DNA from: Sphingomonas sp. R-74633
GTDB lineage: Bacteria; Pseudomonadota; Alphaproteobacteria; Sphingomonadales; Sphingomonadaceae
NCBI RefSeq assembly: GCF_013416555.1
Contig: NZ_JACCFG010000004.1
Coordinates: forward strand, 372,001 to 436,000
Direction: 5' to 3'
Length of the DNA: 64,000 nucleotides
Shown here piece after piece: positions 23,191 through 31,330 of this stretch (position 1 is the first letter of the stretch; each line of letters starts with the position of its first letter). The notes below the pieces were generated by a model. It was given only the letters and a program-made list of their open reading frames with translations, did no database searches and was not told where the DNA came from. The position numbers and the translations under genes are program-made.

Positions 23191-25272
23191 TCAGTGCATC
23201 ATGTTCAGGAGCGTGTCGTACATGTCGTTTGCCGTACTGATCACGCGCGCGGCGGCCGAATAGCTGTTCTGCAGCACGACCATCTGCGAGAGTTCCTCGT
23301 CGATGTTGACGCCCGCGAAGCTGTCGCGGCGGTTGATCGCATCGTCACGCCGCGCCGAGGCATCGGCGAGCTGACCCTGGGCCTGGTTGGCGCTGAGGCC
23401 GATCTTGCCCATCAGATTGCTGGCGAACGCCTCGACGGTGGACTTGCCGTCCTTGCCGAGGTCGATCGCAGTGCCGAGCTTGTTCACGAACGCAGTCGCG
23501 CCGCGCGTGTCACCCGCGCCGAGCGCCTTCGCGCCGACCGCGACGTCCTGCAGCTGGGCGAGGCCGAGCTTGGACGGGTCCGCCAGCACGTCCGGCCGCA
23601 CCTGCGCGGCGCCGAGGCCGCTCGATGCGCCGGTGAGGCTCATCAGCTGCGTGAAGCCGCGGCCGGTACCCAGGCGATCCGTCGAGTCCGACGGGATCGA
23701 CAGCGTCGCGCCGGCGACGTTCGCGGTCGGCGCGAAGCGCAGTCGCCCGGCATCGTCCATCGAGAAGGTGCCGAAATTGGAGAGCGGGCTGCCGTTGAGA
23801 TCGTTGACGATGTCGCCGAACGTCCCGCCCGGAGCCGGGGACAGCGTATAACTGGTCAGCGCCCGGCCCGAACTGTCGCGCAGCACGATCTGCGCGGTCT
23901 CGCCCGCAGCAAAGCCATGAGGGTCGCTCGTTGCGAAACCCGAGGGGACCAGCGAACTGCTATCGCTGCGGACGAGGTCGTTGAGACCGAAGAATTGCGA
24001 GACGCCCATCCCGGCGCGCGCGCTCGGCTTGGTTGCGTCCTGGCCGATCGCGATACCGTTGCCGGCGCCGCTGGCGGTGATGCTGAGCGCGCCGTTGGTG
24101 AAGCTGGCAGTGCCAGCGCCACCCAGGCCGGCGTTGATCGCATTGACCATGTCGTCGATCGTCGCGCTGGGGCCCAGCGCATCGAAATCGATCTTGGTAC
24201 TGGCGACGAGCGTGCCGTCGGCCTTGGTGACCGCGAAGGTTGCCGCGCCGGTGAAGCCCAGCCGGTCGCTGCCGACCAGACCGCTATTGTGGCCGCTGAG
24301 CGTGGCGGGCGGCGGCACCGTGCTGCCGGCGTTCGACACCGAGTTCAGCGCCGTGGACAGGCCGGTGAACAGCGTGCCGAGCTGCTCGGAGAAAGCCGGC
24401 AGCGCGCGATCGCGCAGATCGAGCAGGCCGCCGAGCTTGCCGCCGATCGAGGCGGAGTCGATCTGGTCGCCGGTCGCCGCATCGGGCTGGGCGAAGCGGA
24501 TCTCGATCGCGGGATAAGTGGGCTGCGAGCCCGCGCCGCTGGTGGGATAGGAAAGCTGGCGCAGGCGCTTGTCGAGCAGCACCTGGCCGTTCGCGCTCTC
24601 GATCGAGACGCGGCCGTCCGGCTGATCGCGGACGGTGATCTGCATCAGCCCGCTCAGCTCCTCGATCGCGCTCATCCGCTGATCGGCGGCGCCGCCGGCG
24701 CTGCGGCCGAGGCCGGTCGCCTGGGCGACGGTGCCGTTCAGATCGTTGATGCGCTGGAGCAGCGTGTTGATCTTGTCGACCGAATAGCCGACCTCCGATT
24801 CCACATCGGAGCGCAGTTGACCGACGTCATTGTCCATCTGCTGCATCGAATCGATCGCGTCCTGCACATCGGCAGTGAACTGCGCCACCGTCTGGGTGGA
24901 CGCCTGCGACCCGGTCATCGCCACGGCAGAGGCCGTGACCTGATCGAGGCGCGCCGGCAGGCCCGACGAGGCGCCCGGCTGCCCGAGCAGCGCCTGAAGG
25001 CGATCCATGTAGTTGGACGTCACTTCCGACCGGCCATAATCGCCCGAGCGGGTGTAGACGGTGGACTCCAGGAAGCGATCCGCGACGCGGGTCGGCTCGC
25101 CGACCGTCACGCCGCTGACCTTGCCGCCGACCACGCTCGTGGAAAGGTTCACCTTCTCACGGGCGTAGCCGGCAACGCCGACATTCGCGATGTTGTTGGA
25201 AACGGCGCGGAGACCGGCCTGAGCTGCTGTCAGGCCGGAAACCGCGGTACCGAGAATGTCACTGAGGCCCAT
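23191..25272 (-). CDS. flgK: Flagellar hook-associated protein FlgK (HAP1)
   Basis: 693 residues. The N-terminal rod/hook domain is 'MGLSDILGTAVSGLTAAQAGLRAVSNNIANVGVAGYAREKV', a long variable middle part (about 180-560) follows, and the conserved C-terminus is 'NIDEELSQMVVLQNSYSAAARVISTANDMYDTLLNMMH'. It forms the proximal junction ring between hook and filament. It lies 21 nt after flgE and 21 nt before flgL. Confidence 0.95.
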   Translation of the reverse strand: MGLSDILGTAVSGLTAAQAGLRAVSNNIANVGVAGYAREKVNLSTSVVGGKVSGVTVGEPTRVADRFLESTVYTRSGDYGRSEVTSNYMDRLQALLGQPGASSGLPARLDQVTASAVAMTGSQASTQTVAQFTADVQDAIDSMQQMDNDVGQLRSDVESEVGYSVDKINTLLQRINDLNGTVAQATGLGRSAGGAADQRMSAIEELSGLMQITVRDQPDGRVSIESANGQVLLDKRLRQLSYPTSGAGSQPTYPAIEIRFAQPDAATGDQIDSASIGGKLGGLLDLRDRALPAFSEQLGTLFTGLSTALNSVSNAGSTVPPPATLSGHNSGLVGSDRLGFTGAATFAVTKADGTLVASTKIDFDALGPSATIDDMVNAINAGLGGAGTASFTNGALSITASGAGNGIAIGQDATKPSARAGMGVSQFFGLNDLVRSDSSSLVPSGFATSDPHGFAAGETAQIVLRDSSGRALTSYTLSPAPGGTFGDIVNDLNGSPLSNFGTFSMDDAGRLRFAPTANVAGATLSIPSDSTDRLGTGRGFTQLMSLTGASSGLGAAQVRPDVLADPSKLGLAQLQDVAVGAKALGAGDTRGATAFVNKLGTAIDLGKDGKSTVEAFASNLMGKIGLSANQAQGQLADASARRDDAINRRDSFAGVNIDEELSQMVVLQNSYSAAARVISTANDMYDTLLNMMH

Positions 25273-25293
25273 GGTTCCTGTTTTCAGCTAGAG

Positions 25294-26595
25294 TTAGCGC
25301 TTGAGGTCGCTGACTTCGCGCAACATGTCGTCGACGGTCGTGATGATCTTCGACGACGCGCTGTAGGCGCGCTGGAAACGGATCATGTTGGTGAACTCAC
25401 CCGCCAGATCGACCGTCGAGGCCTCGAGCGCGCTCGAGGTGAGGTTGCCGGCGCCCAGCGAGCCCGGGACGTTCAGCGTGACGCCGCCCGACTGCTTGCT
25501 GGAGATGTAGCTGTTGCCCGAAACGCGGGTGAGACCATCCGGATTCTGGAAGGTCGCGATCGGCAGCTGGAACACCGCGCGGGTGGTGCCATCGTCGAAG
25601 ATCGCGCTGACCGTGCCGGTCTTGCTGATGTCGATCGACGACAGGTTGCCGAGCATGCCGCCATCGACGTTCGACGAGATCAGCGAGCTCTCGGTGCCGA
25701 ACTGGGTGATGCCGTCGATGCCGTCGTCGCTGCCGATCGACAGGTTGATCGGAACCGAGGCGGCATTGTTGGTCCAGGCCGGGGTGATCGGATTGAAGAA
25801 GGACGGGCTCGAACCCGCGCGATCGAGACTGCCGTCCGGGTTGAACTTGACCGTGCCGCTGGCGAGCACGCCGTTGGCGGCGGTCACGTCGCTGGCCGGG
25901 GTGGCGAAGGTCTCGCCCTGCCACTCGTTCGGGCCGGTCTTGACGAAGGCCATGGTGACGCGGTGCGCGCCGCCCTGCGAGTCATAGACGTCGAACGAAC
26001 GCTCGAACTGGTTGGCGACGGTGCCGGTGGCGAGATCGCCGACATTATAGGTGCCGGTATAGGCCGCCGTGGTCGACTGGAGGTTGGCACGCGCCTGGAT
26101 GCGCGTCGTCGGCGAGGCGGTGCCGATCAGGTCGCTGACGCGAACCGGCTCGAGGCCGTTGACGTTGCCGGTGTTGGTGTAGTTGCCGGTGGCGTCGAGG
26201 CGCCAGCCATAGAGATACAGGCCGCCGGCATTCTTGAGGAAGCCTTCCTCATCCGGGCGGAACGAGCCCGCGCGGGTATAGGCAACGTCGCCCGAGGAAT
26301 CGGACGTGGAGCGGGTGACGAAGAAGCCGCCGCCGTCGATCGCGAGATCGGTGGTGCTGGCCGAGGCCTGGATCAGGCCCTGCTTCGAAATCATGGTGAC
26401 CGGCGCGGCGTTGACGCCACCTGCCGAATAATTGCTCTTCGCGCGGCCGTCCGTCACCATCGTGCGGAACTGGGCTTCGACGCCCTTGTAGCCGACCGTG
26501 TTGATGTTGGTGATGTTATCGGCGACCGTCGCCATCGCGGCCGACTGCGCGCTAAGACCGGACACGCCGGCATAGAGAGCGGAATAGAGGCTCAA
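25294..26595 (-). CDS. flgE: Flagellar hook protein FlgE
   Basis: 433 residues. The N-terminus is 'MSLYSALYAGVSGLSAQSAAMATVADNITNINTVGYKG', the middle has 'DLAIDGGGFFVTRS' and 'YTRAGSFRPDEEGFLKNAGGLYLYGWRLD', and the C-terminus is 'ALEASTVDLAGEFTNMIRFQRAYSASSKIITTVDDMLREVSDLKR'. It is the first gene of flgE-flgK-flgL, divergent from flbT. The ftr-like site at 26700-26712 lies 105 nt upstream. It is separated from flgD, its usual partner, by 14 kb. Confidence 0.96.
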   Translation of the reverse strand: MSLYSALYAGVSGLSAQSAAMATVADNITNINTVGYKGVEAQFRTMVTDGRAKSNYSAGGVNAAPVTMISKQGLIQASASTTDLAIDGGGFFVTRSTSDSSGDVAYTRAGSFRPDEEGFLKNAGGLYLYGWRLDATGNYTNTGNVNGLEPVRVSDLIGTASPTTRIQARANLQSTTAAYTGTYNVGDLATGTVANQFERSFDVYDSQGGAHRVTMAFVKTGPNEWQGETFATPASDVTAANGVLASGTVKFNPDGSLDRAGSSPSFFNPITPAWTNNAASVPINLSIGSDDGIDGITQFGTESSLISSNVDGGMLGNLSSIDISKTGTVSAIFDDGTTRAVFQLPIATFQNPDGLTRVSGNSYISSKQSGGVTLNVPGSLGAGNLTSSALEASTVDLAGEFTNMIRFQRAYSASSKIITTVDDMLREVSDLKR

Positions 26596-26699
26596 GACGT
26601 ATACTCCCTCGATGCCCGCGAAACGCGCACGGGCCCACGCCTCAATTGTAGGATGAAGGCGGCGAAAGCGCCCAACAAAGGGCGAAATAAGATGTGCTG

Positions 26700-26712
26700 G
26701 GCAAAAATTGCC
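26700..26712. promoter_or_regulatory. ftr-like palindrome between flgE and flbT
   Basis: GGCAA-AAA-TTGCC followed by GGG, the same architecture as at 16775-16787. It lies 31 nt before the TATAAT box of flbT and 105 nt before the divergent flgE start. Confidence 0.62.
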
Positions 26713-26743
26713 GGGTGCTGCGCCAGCCCCCCGAAATGCTTCC

Positions 26744-26749
26744 TATAAT
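26744..26749 (+). promoter_or_regulatory. TATAAT box of the flbT operon
   Basis: CTTCCTATAATACAGCC, core 26744-26749, 30 nt before the flbT ATG. Confidence 0.55.
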
Positions 26750-26779
26750 ACAGCCAAACGAACGAAAGGCTGTTTCCCA

Positions 26780-27172
26780 ATGCTCCGCATCACGCTTCGC
26801 GATGGCGAGAAGGCAATCGTCAACGGCGCGGTGATCCGCGCGGTGGGCCGCACCCAGATCGCCGTAGAGAATAAGGTGTCCATCCTGCGCGGGCGCGAGA
26901 TCATGCGCCCCGAGGAAGCGACCACGCCTGCTCGCCAGCTCTATTTCGCCGCCATGCTCGCCTATATCGACCCGGCCAGCCGCGACAGCCATCACGACAC
27001 CGTGGTCGGGCTGGTCGGCGGGCTGGTCGACGCGTTCGGCACGCAGGACGCCAAGTCGGCCTGCATCCGCTTCGCCAGCGAGATCGCCCAGGGCGAATAT
27101 TACAAGGCACTCGCCAGCGCACGCGAAGTGATCGCGTTCGAGGACGCCGTCGTCGCCCAGCAGGCGGCCTGA
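26780..27172 (+). CDS. flbT: Flagellin mRNA regulator FlbT
   Basis: 130 residues from ATG 26780 (MLRITLRDGEKAIVNGAVIRAVGRTQIAVEN), with the FlbT hallmark 'ILRGREIMRPEEATTPARQLYFAAMLAYIDP'. In Caulobacter FlbT binds the 5' leader of flagellin mRNA and controls its stability in step with assembly. The usual partner gene flaF is not adjacent here. An apparent extension to 26708 runs through the promoter region and is rejected. fliI follows after 10 nt. Confidence 0.93.
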   Translation: MLRITLRDGEKAIVNGAVIRAVGRTQIAVENKVSILRGREIMRPEEATTPARQLYFAAMLAYIDPASRDSHHDTVVGLVGGLVDAFGTQDAKSACIRFASEIAQGEYYKALASAREVIAFEDAVVAQQAA

Positions 27173-27182
27173 GGCTCCAACG

Positions 27183-28520
27183 ATGCAGACGCTCGCCAGC
27201 GCAGCCCGTGCGATCCGGGAGATGACTCCCGATCGCCGCTTTGGTCGTGTCGTTGCCGTGCGCGGCGCGCTGATCGAAGTGGAAGGGCTCGCCGGCGCCG
27301 CGCAGATCGGCAGCCGCATCGAGATCACTTCGCCCAATGGCATCGTCCAGGCCGAAGTGACCGCGCTCGACCGTGAGGTCGCCTTGTGCCTGCCTTTTGT
27401 CGATCCGCAGGGCGTTGGCCTTGGCGCGCGTGCCGATCTCGGTGCCGGCCAGTTCAGCGTCCGCCCCTCCAAGGCCTGGCTCGGCCGCATGGTCGACGGG
27501 CTCGGCCGTCCGGTGGACGGGCTTGGCCCCCTTCCCAACGGCGCAGACCCGCAGCCGATCAAGGCGCCGCCCCCGGCTGCCGCCAACCGCTCGCGCGTGG
27601 GCGAGCGGATCGAGACCGGCGTGCGCACGCTCGACATGTTCGTGCCGCTGTGCCGCGGCCAGCGCCTCGGCCTGTTCGCGGGCTCGGGCGTCGGCAAGTC
27701 GGTGCTGCTCTCGATGCTCGCGCGCTGGACCCAGTGCGACGTCGCCGTCATCGGCCTGATCGGCGAGCGTGGCCGCGAAGTGCAGGAATTCATCGAGGAC
27801 GATCTGGGACCCGAGGGCATGGCCCGCTCGGTCGTCGTCGTCGCGACCTCGGACGAGCCCGCGCTGATGCGCCGCCAGGCGGCCTGGACCACCCTCGCCG
27901 TCGCCGAGCATTTCCGCGACCAGGGCCTCAACGTGCTCTGCCTGATGGACTCGGTCACCCGCTTCGCCATGGCGCAGCGCGAGATCGGCCTCGCCTCGGG
28001 CGAGCCGCCGGCGACCAAGGGCTATACCCCCACTGTGTTCGCCGAGCTGCCCCGTCTGCTCGAGCGTGCCGGTCCCGGCGCGCCCGGCAAGGGCAACATC
28101 ACCGGCCTGTTCACCGTGCTGGTGGACGGCGACGATCATAACGAGCCGGTCGCCGATGCCGTCCGCGGCATCCTCGACGGCCACGTCGTGATGCGCCGCG
28201 CGATCGCCGAGCGCGGCCGCTATCCGGCGATCGACATCCTCAAGTCGGTCTCGCGCACGCTGCCGCATTGCATGGACGATGCGCAGAACGAGACGCGCAT
28301 CGCCGCGCGCAAGCTGCTCTCCACTTATTCCGACATGGAAGAGATGGTCCGGCTGGGCGCCTACAAGGCCGGCTCGTCGCCCGAAGTCGACCGCGCCGTA
28401 GCGCTCGCCCCCGAGATCGAGAAGATGCTCAACCAGGGCAAGAACGACCAGGGCCATGCCGAGGCCGCGTTCGCCGCAATGGCCGAGCTCGTGTCGCTCG
28501 GGCTGGAGGCGCCGGAATGA
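27183..28520 (+). CDS. fliI: Flagellum-specific export ATPase FliI
   Basis: Soluble ATPase of the flagellar type III export apparatus, 445 residues, F1-beta-like. Walker A AGSGVGKS (about 166-173), 'VIGLIGERGREVQEFIEDDLG', Walker B region 'NVLCLMDSVTRFAMAQREIGLASGEPPATKGYTPTVFAELPRLLERAG', and C-terminal 'ETRIAARKLLSTYSDMEEMVRLGAYKAGS' are all family features. It is regulated by FliH (2876) and works with FliJ, whose gene overlaps its stop by 4 nt. Confidence 0.97.
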   Translation: MQTLASAARAIREMTPDRRFGRVVAVRGALIEVEGLAGAAQIGSRIEITSPNGIVQAEVTALDREVALCLPFVDPQGVGLGARADLGAGQFSVRPSKAWLGRMVDGLGRPVDGLGPLPNGADPQPIKAPPPAAANRSRVGERIETGVRTLDMFVPLCRGQRLGLFAGSGVGKSVLLSMLARWTQCDVAVIGLIGERGREVQEFIEDDLGPEGMARSVVVVATSDEPALMRRQAAWTTLAVAEHFRDQGLNVLCLMDSVTRFAMAQREIGLASGEPPATKGYTPTVFAELPRLLERAGPGAPGKGNITGLFTVLVDGDDHNEPVADAVRGILDGHVVMRRAIAERGRYPAIDILKSVSRTLPHCMDDAQNETRIAARKLLSTYSDMEEMVRLGAYKAGSSPEVDRAVALAPEIEKMLNQGKNDQGHAEAAFAAMAELVSLGLEAPE

Positions 28521-28942
28521 CGCCGTTCGATACCGCGCTGCGTGTCCAGCGCCGCGAGGTCGATACCGTGAAGGTGTCGATCAGCGAGACGATCACCACG
28601 ATCACCACGATCTCCCACCAGACCGAGGCGCATGACCTCCGCATGCGCGAAGAGCGCGCACTTGCCGCCACCGTGCCGATCGCCAGCGATGCCTGGACGC
28701 TGCGCATGAAGGCGGAGCGCGCCCGGCTCGACCATCAGGCGCAGCTCGCCCAGATGCGGCTCACCCATTTGCGCGGCAAGGCCGTCGAGGCCTATGGCAC
28801 GATGCGCGCGATCGAAGGCGCCGCCGACCGTTTCAAGGACGAAGCCGAACGTGTCGCCGCCACCGCCGAACAGGCGCAGATCGATGACATCGCCGCGGCC
28901 AAGCTGGTCCGTGCGCGCCGCGCCGGGGAGCGTGACGCATGA
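28517..28942 (+). CDS. fliJ: FliJ-like export chaperone
   Basis: A 141-residue, almost wholly helical and strongly charged protein ('LRVQRREVDTVKVSISETITTITTISHQTE', 'RMREERALAAT', 'AERARLDHQAQLAQMRLTHLRGKAVEAYGTMRAIEGAADRFKDEAERVAATAEQAQIDD'). Length, coiled-coil nature and position directly after fliI (ATGA overlap) support FliJ, the gamma-subunit-like stalk that activates the export gate. The sequence itself is too diverged for certainty. It overlaps the next gene by 4 nt. Confidence 0.75.
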   Translation: MTPFDTALRVQRREVDTVKVSISETITTITTISHQTEAHDLRMREERALAATVPIASDAWTLRMKAERARLDHQAQLAQMRLTHLRGKAVEAYGTMRAIEGAADRFKDEAERVAATAEQAQIDDIAAAKLVRARRAGERDA

Positions 28943-29991
28943 TCCCGCGCGCCTCCGACCTCGCCCAGCTGAGCCCCGCCAACCGCGCCAAGGTGATTTA
29001 TTCCGCCGCGCAGAGCGAGCTGCAGAGCCGCTTGTGGCGCGCCGCGCTCGGCGATGGCGACAATAGCGACAAGAAGACCGACGGCCTGGGCCAGAACGGC
29101 CTGGCCAGTGACTCGCTGCTCCAGCTGCTCGGCGGCCAGAATGGCGCGGGCGCGGTGCAGGGCTGCAATTGCGGCTGTGCCTGTTCCTGCCACCAGAAGG
29201 CGGCCGCGCCGGCAAGCTTCTCGCTCGACTGCATCGAGGATCTGAAGGGTGCGATCGGCGATGTCGCCGAGGAGCGCAGCCGCGCAATGGGCGCATCGAT
29301 CGGCACCCAGGCGACGGTCTCGGCCGCGCGGGGCACGGTCGTCTCCGGGCTGGCGCTCGGCGCCAATACCCGCTTCGCCCCTGCCCTCGCCATGGCCGAG
29401 AGCCGCACCGGCATCCCGGCGACCGCGCTTGCCGCGATCGTCGATGCCGAGGCGGCCAAGGGGCATGACGGCAGCTGGAATACCATGTCGCGCAATCCGC
29501 GCTCGAGTGCTGCGGGCCTCGGCCAGTTCCTGAGCGGCACCTGGGAGCAGCTCGCCGAGACGTCGGGCACCTGGCTCAACCAGGTCGCATCCCAGCGCGG
29601 CTGGCTGGATGGGCGCGGCAAGGTGCAGGCGGGCGCACGCAGCGAGCTGCTGGCGCTGCGCTATGACGGCCAGGCTTCGATCCTGGGCGTCGCCGATCTC
29701 GCCAAGATGAACCTGACGCGGCTCGAGCAATCGGGCATCCGCGTGAATACCGATGCCGAGACGCTGGCCAAGTCGGCCTATCTCTCGCATCACCTCGGCG
29801 TCGGCGATGCCAAGAAGTTCCTGGCCGGCGGGATCGAGCCGGGCCGCGCGCGCATGCTGCTCGCGGCACAAATCGGCAGCGGCGCGGCCGATCAGCGAAT
29901 CGCCGCGGCGGGCAATGCGACCCAGGCGCACCGCCAGTGGCTGCTCGGATTCATCGATCGTCGAATCCGTCCCGCACAATTCGCCGGCTAA
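28939..29991 (+). CDS. Lysozyme-fold-like flagellar protein with Cys-rich motif
   Basis: A 350-residue protein. The N-terminal 70 residues are followed by C-N-C-G-C-A-C-S-C-H (Cys 76, 78, 80, 82, 84, His85), then a helical domain (about 145-330) with 'FAPALAMAESRTGIPATALAAIVDAEAAKG', 'SRNPRSSAAGLGQFLSGTWEQLAETSG'. The E171 and GLGQF pattern resembles lytic transglycosylase/lysozyme-like domains ('GLMQ/GLGQF'). There is no signal peptide, so export would be through the flagellar type III route, as with FlgJ. A role as the island's peptidoglycan-cutting or rod-cap partner is inferred. ATGA overlap with fliJ. Confidence 0.6.
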   Translation: MIPRASDLAQLSPANRAKVIYSAAQSELQSRLWRAALGDGDNSDKKTDGLGQNGLASDSLLQLLGGQNGAGAVQGCNCGCACSCHQKAAAPASFSLDCIEDLKGAIGDVAEERSRAMGASIGTQATVSAARGTVVSGLALGANTRFAPALAMAESRTGIPATALAAIVDAEAAKGHDGSWNTMSRNPRSSAAGLGQFLSGTWEQLAETSGTWLNQVASQRGWLDGRGKVQAGARSELLALRYDGQASILGVADLAKMNLTRLEQSGIRVNTDAETLAKSAYLSHHLGVGDAKKFLAGGIEPGRARMLLAAQIGSGAADQRIAAAGNATQAHRQWLLGFIDRRIRPAQFAG

Positions 29992-30003
29992 ATTATTTTA
30001 TCC

Positions 30004-30009
30004 TATAAT
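30004..30009 (+). promoter_or_regulatory. TATAAT box upstream of the sigma-like gene
   Basis: TTTATCCTATAATGATGG, core 30004-30009, 200 nt before the sigma-like gene. The leader 30010-30208 is A/T-rich for this DNA, holds a hairpin ACGAAC-CTC-GTTCGT (about 30075-30090) and no evident gene. Confidence 0.5.
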
Positions 30010-30208
30010 GATGGCGGTGACGGTTTTGCACTGCCGAAACCCTCAGAAAAACGCATATTTTCCGTATTTTACGCACGAACCTCGTTCGTTGCGGAAATGT
30101 ACCATTGGTAGGAGTACATATAGGATTTTAAGGGATCTGTTAAAGGATTAGAGACCATGTTGCACCTGTGAACGGCGGCCAGGGCTGCCTGACTACAGGG
30201 GATAGAAC

Positions 30209-31264
30209 ATGTCGAAGATCACGATCGCACTCGAAGCCGCAGTCGCTACAGTTATCGAGAATACGCCCAAGGACGCACCGCAGACCAACCGTCAGCGCGT
30301 CTATGTCGATCGTGCCTTCGCCCAGATCCTCAAGTTGATCGCCCCGCGCATCCGCCACTTCGTCCGCCAGTACGGCCTGGTCGCCCATTGGGAAGATGCC
30401 GAGCAGTGCTGCGCCATCGCCGTGCACCGCGCGATCGAAGCCTATGATCCCGCCAAGGCGCAGTTCACCACTTTCGTGAACTGGCAGATCCGCGGCGAGC
30501 TGCAGAGCCTGCGCTTCCGCCTGATGACCGATCAGCGCCCGTCGGCGAAGAAGGTCGAGGCCACCACCGTTTCGCTCTCCGCCCTTGCCACCTCGCCCGA
30601 CGGCGATGAGATCTCGCCCGAGGCGATGATCGAGGACGAAGACGCCGTTCTCCGCACCGAAGCCGCGGCTTCCGACTATCTCGCCGAAGGCGCCGTCTCG
30701 CAGCTCATCGACGCCTATGTCGACCAGCTCCGCAAGGTCGGTGTCGAGGCGCTGCGCCGCCGCCCCCGCCCCAAGCGCGCCGAAGCCGCGCTGCGCCGCG
30801 CCGATGGTCCGCGTCTGCGCACCGCCACGCACGGCATCGATCCCGCCGAGCTGGAGAAGCTCGAGGCCAAGCTGAGCCGCGACCGCGAGATCGTCGAGCG
30901 CCGCGTGTTCCAGACCGCCACGCTCGACGACCTGTCGAACGAGACCGGCGTGACCAAGGAGCGCGTTCGCCAGATCACCAAGCGCGCCGCCAAGGCGATC
31001 GCCGAGATCGCCGCCAAGGATCCGCGCTTTGCCGTGATGGCCGAATATGGCCAGCCGGGCGCGCCCAAGCGCCGCCAGCCGGCCCCTGCACGCACTTCGC
31101 TGCTGCCGGACGCCAGCCTGCCGCACAACCGCCTCGCCAGCGTCCGCGCTGTCGATCCGGCGACGCTGACCCCGAGCATCGGCGTGCCCGCCCAGCCGAC
31201 CGAGCGTGTCGAGGCGATCCAGCTCGCCATCGCACCGGCGCCGTCGAGCGCTTCGCTCCACTGA
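30209..31264 (+). CDS. Atypical sigma-70 family factor in flagellar island
   Basis: 351 residues. Region 2-like (about 41-105) has 'APRIRHFVRQYGLVAHWEDAEQCCAIAVHRAIEAYDPAKAQFTTFVNWQIRGELQSLRFR', matching the region 2.1-2.3 pattern of sigma factors. Region 4-like (about 229-267) has 'VERRVFQTATLDDLSNETGVTKERVRQITKRAAKAI', the helix-turn-helix that reads -35 DNA. A 120-residue linker lies between, and a Pro/Ala-rich 80-residue tail follows. It is not a typical FliA: regions 3.0/3.1 are not recognisable. It is a candidate dedicated flagellar sigma factor that could read the island's TATAAT boxes; target and activity are inferred. Confidence 0.75.
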   Translation: MSKITIALEAAVATVIENTPKDAPQTNRQRVYVDRAFAQILKLIAPRIRHFVRQYGLVAHWEDAEQCCAIAVHRAIEAYDPAKAQFTTFVNWQIRGELQSLRFRLMTDQRPSAKKVEATTVSLSALATSPDGDEISPEAMIEDEDAVLRTEAAASDYLAEGAVSQLIDAYVDQLRKVGVEALRRRPRPKRAEAALRRADGPRLRTATHGIDPAELEKLEAKLSRDREIVERRVFQTATLDDLSNETGVTKERVRQITKRAAKAIAEIAAKDPRFAVMAEYGQPGAPKRRQPAPARTSLLPDASLPHNRLASVRAVDPATLTPSIGVPAQPTERVEAIQLAIAPAPSSASLH

Positions 31265-31299
31265 TCGCATCGGGCTGCCCCGCAGCACGCAACACATCC

Positions 31300-31305
31300 T
31301 ATAAT
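31300..31305 (+). promoter_or_regulatory. TATAAT box of the 171-aa hypothetical gene
   Basis: ACATCCTATAATTCTCC, core 31300-31305, 25 nt before the start at 31331. Confidence 0.48.
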
Positions 31306-31330
31306 TCTCCATAGAGGGATGGAGGAACCG

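Noticed and set aside
22126..26748. Plus-strand open frame of about 1540 codons opposite flgL-flgK-flgE
   Set aside because: Shadow of three certain flagellar genes; the sequence has no domain and a composition typical of antisense frames in high-GC DNA.
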